Shown here piece after piece: positions 53,445 through 61,500 of a stretch of 64,000 nt of DNA. Each line of letters opens with the position of its first letter. The stretch's first letter is position 1. Position numbers and translations under genes: made by a program. Under the pieces are notes generated by a model that was given only the letters and a program-made list of their open reading frames with translations, was not told the origin of the DNA and searched no databases. The stretch is from Closterium sp. Naga37s-1 (taxonomy: Eukaryota > Streptophyta > Zygnematophyceae > Desmidiales > Closteriaceae). Where the stretch lies: assembly GCA_947471745.1 (NCBI GenBank), contig CANJKZ010000172.1, forward strand, positions 2,908,501 through 2,972,500, in the 5' to 3' direction.

Positions 53445-54110
53445 ATGGCCAGTCCTACCGTTCTCACTTTTGACGCTGAGGGCCGTCCGATTAAGTTTGA
53501 CGTTTGGCTCGATGACCTGCACCTGTTCCTCCAGATCACTGCCAAGGACGATGTTTCCCTGTTTGACCATACGTCCGGCGCCGCTCCCGCACCTACTGCT
53601 ACTGCTAACAGTACGGCTCGCTCACAGTGGCAGACTCGTGACGCTCACGCTCGCCTAGCCGTTCGCAGCCACCTGCCGTTAGATGAGCGCGAGCATTTTG
53701 GCCAGCATAAGACCGCTCAGGAGCTGTACGATGCTGTAGTTGCACGCTACTCCTCCCCTGCTACTGCTGCGATAGGCCGTCTCTCGCTGCCCTATCTCTT
53801 CCCCGTTCTGTTTGCCCTTGCCACTGTAGCTGACCTCATCACTCACCTCCGTACTAGTGATCTCCGCTACCGTGCCGCGCTTCCCCCCGATTTCCTCGCC
53901 AAGAACCCTCCCCCGATGTACCTCACACTCTACCACCTAGTCACTCGCCTCCCTGACTCTCTTCGCGCTGTCAGGGACCACTTTCTCGCCCTCTCCCCCA
54001 CCGACCTCACTGTCGACCTGCTCGAGAAGGAACTCCTTGCAGCTGAGACTAGTATTGTAGCTGTAGGTGCCTCTCGTGACGACCCTCGCACTCCCTTCTT
54101 GGAGTTGGAG
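53445..54110 (+). CDS. Copia F gag (truncated, intact frame)
   Basis: The gag N-terminal and capsid region reads openly from ATG 53445: TVLTFDAEGRPIKFDVWLDD, LHLFLQITAKDDVSLFDHTS, DEREHFGQHKTAQELYDAVV, ARYSSPATAAIGRLSLPYLF, ATVADLITHLRTSDLRYRAA and LPDSLRAVRDHFLALSPTDL. It continues to DLLEKELLAAETSIVAVGAS, the UBN2-like capsid fold of plant copia. Shortly after (about 54100) the sequence passes into the Gly-rich pre-RT linker, which is in another frame. The 53445 frame runs on to 54413 only as Leu/Glu low complexity. The zinc motif is lost by the deletion. Confidence 0.8.
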
Positions 54111-56019
54111 TTGGAGCTGGTGGTGCTGCGGGTGCCGTGTCGCGGCCAGAGCCTCCCTCTCCACAGCGGCTGCGTGAGTGGTACGCTCGGCGCTGCAGCC
54201 TCCGGAGCGGCGCTCCTAGCGCTGGGGTGCCGCCCGCTGGAGGCCCTGGTGCTGCTGGAGGTGCTGGAGCCTCTGGTCCTGGAGGTGCTCGTACAGGCGG
54301 TACTGGAGCTGCTGGGACTGGGGGTTCTGCTGGAGCTGCTGGAGCTGGTACTGTTGGAGGTGCTGCTGGTGCTGGAGCTGCTGGAGCTGCTGGTGGTGCT
54401 GCGGGAGTTGTAGCTGGAGACCCTGGGGCTGAGGGTGATGGTACTGTCTCTGCTGGTTCAGGAGGTGCTGCGCGGCCGCGGCCGTACTACGTTCCGCTCC
54501 TTCAGCAGGTTCTTAACCTCCCGCCCTCTACTGGTCCTACTCCTCCCCTACTGAGTCCACCGCCTGTCCAGTCGCAGTCACAGTTACAGCCTGCCTCTCC
54601 ACTGCCTGGTCCTTCTCCTTACGCTGGGCCGACTAGAGGTCTTACGGAGCGTCGTGAGCCTGAGTCTCGTCCTGCGTCGCCTGAGTCTCGTCCAGAGTCG
54701 CCTGTCCGCGCTGTCCGCGCTGGTCGTCGTGTTCCGCGTGAGCGTCCTCCTCCTGTCCCTGGCACTCATTATATGACTCTGCGTCCTTCCACTGCTCCAC
54801 AGCGTGTCCCTCTGCCGTCTCCTCCTGCATCCTCTCTTCCTGCCCTTGCTGACCCGGAGTCTGGCTCCCTTCGTACTGCTAGTCCTACTGTCACGCGTCT
54901 CCTGACCACTGTTGTCACTGACCCTTCCTTTGCGTCCACTGCTGCGTCTGCCTTAGTTGCTGAGCTTGTCGACTTTGCTGCTCGCTGTCGTCTAGACTAC
55001 GCCGCGAGTCTTGTTGCCGAGTCTGAGTCTGTCTGTCCTCCGTCCGTCGGGGATGAGTGTGCTCTTGGCACGGACGTCCTTGAGGACAGACATGAGGAGT
55101 TTGAGTGCTTTGCCGCTGCTTTACCTCATCTCGTGTCCATGCTGATTGCCCCTCAGGGAGACCCGGATGCACCAGACATCCCGACCCCGCGCTCTTACGC
55201 AGAGGCGATAGAGGGTCCCTACTCCTCTCAGTGGCAGTCAGCCATGGACGCAGAGATGGCTTCCTGGAAGTCCACAGGCACCTACGTCGACGAGGTTCCC
55301 CCGCCTGGGGCGAACATCGTCAGTGGCATGTGGATTTTCAGGGTGAAGCGGCCGCCGGGTTCTCCGCCTGTCTTCAAGGCGCGTTACATTGCACGAGGCT
55401 TCAATCAGCGTGAGGGAGTTGACTTCTTCCAGACCTTCTCCCCTACCCCGAAGATGACCACTCTTCGGGTTCTGCTGCACGTCGCCGCTCAGCGTGACTA
55501 CGAGCTCCAGTCTCTTGACTTCAGCACTGCTTTCCTACAGGGCAGCCTGCACGAGGAGATCTGGCTGCGCCGCCCACCTGGCTTCACTGGGTCGTTTCCT
55601 GCTGGTACCCAGTGGAGCCTCCGGCGGCCAGTCTACGGTCTCCGCCAGGCACCCCGTGAGTGGCACGACACACTGAGGACTACTCTTGCTGCTCTTGGGT
55701 TTGCTCCTTCTACTGCTGACCCGTCGCTGTTTCTACGCACCGACACCACTCTGCCGCCGTTCTACGTTCTCGTGTACGTGGACGACTTGGTCTTTGCTAC
55801 TGCTGACACTGAGGCACTCGCCCACGTGAAGTCGGAGCTGCAGAAGAGACACACGTGCACAGACCTGGGTGAGCTGACAAGCTATCTTGGCTTGCGGATC
55901 ACCCGGGACAGAGCACAGCGCACCATTACCTTGACTCAGTCACACATGGTGCAGCAGGTCCTTCAGCGCTTCCACTTCACGTACTCCTCGCCACAGTCCA
56001 CTCCTCTGCCTACCGGCCA
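54110..56019 (+). CDS. Copia F pre-RT linker and reverse transcriptase
   Basis: One open frame (54137-56050) without internal stops. It starts with SRPEPPSPQRLREWYARRCS and a Gly/Ala-rich part, then Pro/Ser-rich sequence with MTLRPSTAPQRVPLPSPPAS. Next come AASALVAELVDFAARCRLDY and AAALPHLVSMLIAPQGDPDA, the conserved linker. RT begins at AMDAEMASWKSTGTYVDE and has WIFRVKRPPGSPPVFKARYI, SLDFSTAFLQGSLHEEIWLR, PVYGLRQAPREWHDTL and VLVYVDDLVFATADTEALAH (YVDD near 55780). It ends with LGLRITRDRAQRTITLTQSH and MVQQVL. It is cut just before RNase H by the G junction. The most intact RT in the window. Confidence 0.88.
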
Positions 56020-57245
56020 CTCACTCTCGACACTCACGCTTCCTAGGTAAACCCTAAGTTACTAAGTCAAGAGTTAAGAGCGTGTTCTGACATGATATCA
56101 GAGCGTGGTCCCTCCTAGGACCTCGTTTTCATGGGCCCACCAAACCCGCGATCTGCCATGGCGACTTATTGTGCTGCTGGCATGGCTGCTACTGCTAGTA
56201 GCGCGAAATCCGCTGCTGGCTCGAAATCCGCTGCTTTTGCAGCACCCGTCGCGCTGCCCCCTTTCGCCTGCCCCGTCGCGCTCTGCCAGTGGCGAGCGTG
56301 CCAGCGAGGCGACGGCGGGCGCCAGCGCAAGCGCCAACGGCGGGCGCCAGCGCCAGCGCCAACGGCGGGCGCCAGCGCCAGCGCCAACGGCGGTCGCCAG
56401 CGCCAGCGCGGACGCCAGCGCCGACGGCGGGCGCCAGCGCCAGCGCCAACGGCGGGCGCCAGCGCCAGCGCGACGCCAGCGCCCAGCGCCAGCACTTCCG
56501 CCAGCGCCAGCGCATGGGGGGGAGGGGGATGAGGGGGTGGCGGGAGAGCTTCTGCCGCGCCAGCCACCTCCTCTCCTCTCCTCTCCTCCTCCTCTTCTCC
56601 TCTCCTCTCCTCTCCTCTCCTCTTCTCCTCCAGCCGCATCTCCTCCTCCTCTCTCCTCTCCTCTCCTCCAGCCGCATCTCCTCCTCCACTCTCCTCTCCT
56701 ACAGCCGCATCTCCTCCTCCTCTCTCCTCTCCTCCAGCCGCCTCTCCTCTGCTCTCCTCCTGTGCACCACCACCAGCTTCCTCCTCCTCACCAACAGTTG
56801 TGTTTGCTCGTAGATGGCGAGCGACCAGCATCCTTCGCCCTCCGGCTATCCCAGCCCTCCTCCGCGCTCTCTGCGCCCTCCTCCGTTCTGGCGTTCACAG
56901 GTGCTGCCGGTCAGCCACCGCTGTTTCTGTGCCTATCCCAGCTACAGCAACCGCTCTCCAGGCGACCTGGTGCCAGACACCACTAGCTATAGCCGTAGGC
57001 AGTTACGGGGGTGTGTTGAATTATATTGCATATCCTAACTGCCTACAGCTTGCTAGTGTATTAGTTAGTTATTAGGTTCAACTGCTGGTGGTGTACCCTA
57101 TCCTCTCCCCTATCCTATATCTTGTAAACATTCCTTAGTGAATGTCCCTCTTTGCCCAATTCTCTTGCCATGCTCACTCTCGACACTCACGCTTCCTAGG
57201 TAAACCCTAAGTTACTAAGTCAAGAGTTAAGAGCGTGTTCTGACA
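56020..57245 (+). mobile_element. Non-autonomous LTR element G (coding-free)
   Basis: Left end: only the last 73 bp of its LTR (56020-56092), joined to copia F RT. A PBS TGATATCAGAGC follows at 56093-56104. Right end: a full 232-bp LTR (57014-57245), preceded by the purine tract ACGGGGGTG. The 0.9-kb interior has AGCGCCAGCGCCAACGG-type repeats (56320-56510) and CTCCT repeats (56560-56760) and no recognisable gag or pol. Hence a TRIM/LARD-like parasite of copia machinery. Confidence 0.8.
57014..57245 (+). repeat. 3' LTR of element G
   Basis: 232 bp, TGTTGAATTATATTG...GTGTTCTGACA. The last 73 bp (57173-57245) are identical to 56020-56092, the truncated 5' LTR. Confidence 0.85.
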
Positions 57246-58565
57246 GAATTCTACCAAGGCTACTAAGTTCACTTCTGAGAATCACTGCCAGAACTCTGAC
57301 CGTGTGTCCCACGCTAGTCAAGCTCTCCCGTAGAATAGTATTCTCCGCAGCTCAACTGGTACAATTAACACTTAGATCCGTAAGGTCGCTTGTTCGACTC
57401 TTGCTGTTGGGGAGTATTTTGCAGGTGCTCGAATAGTGTTTCGTCTCGATACGGAGCATTCGGTGTTAGTGTAGTTGTGACGTACCCTGTACAGTCAGAG
57501 AAACAAATCCCTTAAGCTGTTTTTCAAAGGGTAAAAAAAAACTTACGCTTTCTGGCCTAGGGTAAAAATCCCACTACCCTTTTTGGGAAAGGGTAACTGA
57601 AAAAAAGCGGCCGCCAGTCAGGGCAAACATGGTATTTTACCCTGATAACGAGAGCCCTGGAAGGGACGTCAATCAATCAGGTTCCTAGAAAATAAAATAC
57701 GGTAGCAGTGATTAACTGTATTAAAGAAATTCAATGGCTGCCAACTCAATGTTCACTAATCAAATTTCACCAAAACGCAACATCTACAAACACTACTGCA
57801 CCGAGAATCGAACTGGAGACTTCACCCAACCCCGCTGATTATGCCACCTGCTGAGCCAATTCGGGCTGCACAAGGTTATGTTTTTAACATATCATAACAA
57901 AAATGATAGGATGCATAATATGCAGTCGGTGTAAATGATTGATTAAAGAATACACTAGGTGGTTCACAACGCAATAGTGACAACAATTATCGTACAAACA
58001 TCGGTACAACGAAAATGTGAATGTGTTTTTTATACTTGGTGGACCTGCCCAAACAAAACTGGAACTTTAAAATATACAACATAAATCTCTGGGGCGACAA
58101 ACCCCTACTCGTTTACATTTGTATTCGATTGGTATTCGTGCATATTCAACTCGTATTCGTATTCGAGATACAGCCACAATTCGATCAAATACAAATCAGC
58201 CCCTCTATTCGACAAATTGAAGATTCCATGACTCGTATTCGTACTCGTATTCGTATTTACAGCCTTAACCTCAGTCACTTGACCTCAGTCAGTCGAGCTC
58301 AGTCAGTCAACCTCAGTCAGTCAACCTCTGTCAATTGACCTCCGTCGGTCGACCTCAGTCAGTCGACCTCATTCAGTCGACCGCAGTCAGTCGACCTCAG
58401 TTGATTGACTTCAGTCAGTGGACCTCAGTCAATTGACCCTGGGTCTCGATCGACCTTAGTCAAGTGAACGCATTCAGACGACTTCATTCAGTCGACCTCA
58501 GTCAGTCAACCCCAGGCAGTGGCATCCAGCCGTCCTAAATGTGCAACCCCCCGCACCCATGGCAG
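57246..58565. other. Region upstream of gene 2; no gene seen
   Basis: AT-rich, without a recognisable protein. Holds AGGGTAAAAA-type homopurine patches (57530-57590) and two tRNA-promoter-like patches (57350-57425, and the minus strand at 57798-57866) that do not fold as tRNAs. It also contains an (ATTCGT)-rich stretch (58120-58260) and the GTCGAC-containing repeat below. The TM1 exon expected for gene 2 was searched for here and not found. Confidence 0.45.
58265..58510. repeat. Degenerate GTCGACCTCAGTCA minisatellite
   Basis: About 16 units of a 14-nt repeat (consensus CCTCAGTCAGTCGA, with TCAACC and TTGACC variants) end about 55 bp before the first recognised exon of gene 2. A second burst of GTCAGT/GTCGACC units lies in the following intron (58736-58790). 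Confidence 0.75.
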
Positions 58566-61500
58566 ACTCTGGCGGGGCTGGTGTCGGTGATGGGCAAGCC
58601 CAGGGGCCATGGCAACTGGACGTGGGACAGGTGTCTCGCGGAGCAGCGCTGGGCCGCCTATCTTAACAACACCAGCTACTCCCGACCCGGCAACACGGGC
58701 GCCATGGTCTGCCTCTTCATCACGGACCAAGAGAGGTCAGTCAGAGGGTCAAGAGAGGTCAGTCGACCAAGAGAGGTCAGTGGACCCGGCTGGTGCACAG
58801 TCACTCCTCTCTCCTCGGCCCCTCGTTCCCTCGCCTCCCTTCTTCCCCCAATCACCCACCATATGACACCGTTCCTCCAGGCACATCCACATGATTCCGC
58901 CTCTGCTCCTGCCACCACCCACGCAACCACGCCCCCATCCCAAACCCTTCCCAACCTACCGTCCCATCCCGCATGCTCGCCGCCGCCCGGGGCACTCCCG
59001 CTGCTGTTCCGGTCCGTTCTACGTGCAGGCCTGCATTCGAGCAGCAGTACGGCGGCCCCATTCTCGACTTCTTCTTGTCGCGGCGGCAGCAGCAGGAGCT
59101 GTACTGCCCTAAAGTCCTAGAAATGCACGCGTACCGCGGCAATGTACTCATGATGGACCTCATGCAGCGCGTGGGCGGCGAGCTCACCTTCATGCACAGG
59201 ACTGGGGACATTGCCTTCAGCCCGGTCGTGCCCATCGGCGCTCTCTCCCTCAACATCACTGGTTTTGGTAAGCCGCTGGAGCTGGTAACCTCGCCTTGCT
59301 AGTACGTCCGAGTGGCCTCCAGGACTTTATGTGACAGCGATGGTTGTTGTTGCCTATGTACAAGCAAAGGTGTTTCAATAAGTCACCGGTTGTCTTTGCC
59401 TTGCTAGCATCACCCGTTTTCTTCCAAAGTACCTCTCTCCACCCCCTTTTCTCCCTCTCGCCTCCTCTCCTGCATTCCTGGGTGCAGCCGTAGGGCTGCC
59501 CATCTTGCAGCATGCGCTGCCTCCGAATCCCTCGGAGCAGCAGGCGGACGAGGCGGTGCTGGGAGCAGCTGGGGCGAATGTGGACCTCGGGATGATCGCC
59601 TGCAATGTGCTGCAGAACGTGTTCGCACCAGGTGCTGAAATTCACGCCAGGTGCTGTAGAGCTTGTTCGCCTCCCTTTGTGCTGCACCCCACCGCTGTCC
59701 CTTGAAGCGCCCACATGCTTACAGCCTGCAACTATACCAGATGGGTAGCTTTCGTCTTTCCTTCCAAACCTTCCTTTCTCACCCCGTCCGCACTCCCTCC
59801 TTCCCTCTATCTCTTCCTCCCTGCCTCTCATCACCAGTCCCTTTTCCTATCCTACCCTGCTCTTTCTCAACCGTTCTTGCGTGGCTCTCTCTGCCATGAC
59901 ATTCCGCTTCCATGCATCCCGCATGGCCCTTCCGTCCCCCAGCTCCCAGCATCACATTCGAGGTGTATGACATCACGGACCCCCGTGGCCCCACAATGAT
60001 CTACGGCCCGGGGCCCCGCTGTGTGTACTACCGTGACCGTGACATCCTGCCCTTCACCGGCATCTCCCCCCCCAACATCACGCGCCCCTGGGAGGAGCGA
60101 TCTGTCGTGCCGCTCGACCTGCTCGGGGCCCGCCTGCGGCGCTACCAAGTGTGGTGCCGGTGAGTGTGCTGTGGTGTTGGTGAGTGCTGTGTGGTGCCGG
60201 TGAGTGATCTCTGGTGTCCCTGAGTGCTCTAAACCATTAACACTCAGCCTGATTCTTTCTCATGCTATGCCACTTCATTGCAAACCCACCACTTCTTCCC
60301 TCACCGCTCATTTGCCCCACGTGCTTGCCTTCACTCGCTCCTAGCTGCAGCACAGAAACATTCAACCACAGCCTGCTTGTTGCTCTCGCTCACGTTTTCT
60401 AGAACCTGCAGTTTTCACTCCCCTTTTAATGATAGCTCTTGTGAGAGTTCCAAGTGGTCTTCTCAATGCATCTTCGTGGTCCCTTCACTTCACCCCACCC
60501 AGTTACGTGGAGGCACCAAGCTCATGGCTCTCCTGGGGCGTGCCCTTCCTCTGGGCGGCTCTCGCTCTCATGGTCACAGCGCTGGTGGCGGCGGTGGCGT
60601 GGCAGCAGGGGGTGGGGTACGTGCGCAGCGAGGAGAGCATGACAGCGGCGGACCAGTTGAGAGCGAAGGCTCGGGCAGCGGAGCGGTCGAAGTGCTCGTT
60701 TGTGGCGTCCATGTCGCACGAGCTGCGCACGCCCATGCTCGGCATCGTGGGGCTGCTCGATGCTCTCGAGGACCGCCGCCTCTCTGCCGCCCAGCTGCAC
60801 GACGTGCGGGTGGCACGTGCTTCCGCGTACGACACGGTGCGCCTCGTCAACCGCGTGCTCGACCTCTCCAAGCTCGAGGCGCGCCGCATGCCGCTCTGCT
60901 GCTCGCCCTTTCACCCGCACGCCTGGCTCGAGGAGGTCGTGCTGGGCTATTGTGAGCGGGCGTGGGACAAGGGCATCGAGGGTGAGTGCATGTGACAAGG
61001 GCATCGAAGGTGAGTGCATCAAGGGCATCTGCACGAGTGCATATGCGCGAGGAAGGGGGCGTTCAGCAGGTCAGAGTGCATCAATGAAGGTACCTTTTCC
61101 TTGCCACTCCAACATAGTGCACATGCAACTAGGCTGGGTTCTCGTGCATGCAGGCTGGAGTGGCATTGCCGAATGTCCGATGGACACTTCGTGTCAAAAT
61201 TCCAGCCATTCCACCACTGGGATAAAATGAGTTCACTTCGTAGCGAGTGAGTTCGCCCATAACCCCCCAGACTTTGCACCTGTAACCGTTCTCTAGGATC
61301 AATCGGGATTTTCCAATGCACAATGGCGCAATGGCAGCAACGCCCACGCCAACATATGCACACTGGGGATTCTAATCCGAGACCTTTGCTCTGATACCAT
61401 GTCAGAATCCTAGTCACTAAATAGCAGGTGATTGCGCCCATAATCCTTCAGGCTTTGCACTTGTAACCCTCCCTAGGATCAATCGGGTATCCCCAGTGCA

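Larger units (their letters stand above)
52671..56019 (+). mobile_element. Ty1/copia element F (internally deleted, 3' truncated)
   Basis: Begins with a 128-bp LTR inserted into the gypsy gag (left flank GTCTG). A PBS variant, a GC-rich leader, gag and then directly the pre-RT linker and RT follow; nucleocapsid, protease and integrase are deleted. It ends at 56019, where sequence of element G takes over, so RNase H and the 3' LTR are missing. It belongs to the same broad family as A and B, with the highest coding integrity. Confidence 0.85.

Noticed and set aside
56105..56986. 293-residue Pro/Ser/Ala-rich frame in element G
   Set aside because: Composed of AGCGCC and CTCCT repeats. No gag, pol or other domain, so treated as non-coding interior.
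57350..57425. Possible tRNA gene (A-box-like AGCTCAACTGG and B-box-like GTTCGACTC)
   Set aside because: No D-stem partner for GCTC, two mismatches in the T-stem, and an acceptor stem that does not pair over seven bases. At most a tRNA-derived SINE relic.
57798..57866. Minus-strand tRNA-like sequence (TTGGCTCAGCAGG and AGTTCGATTC)
   Set aside because: The A and B boxes are good, but the acceptor strands (GCCCGAA against TGCAGTA) do not pair. Not a functional tRNA, possibly a SINE head.
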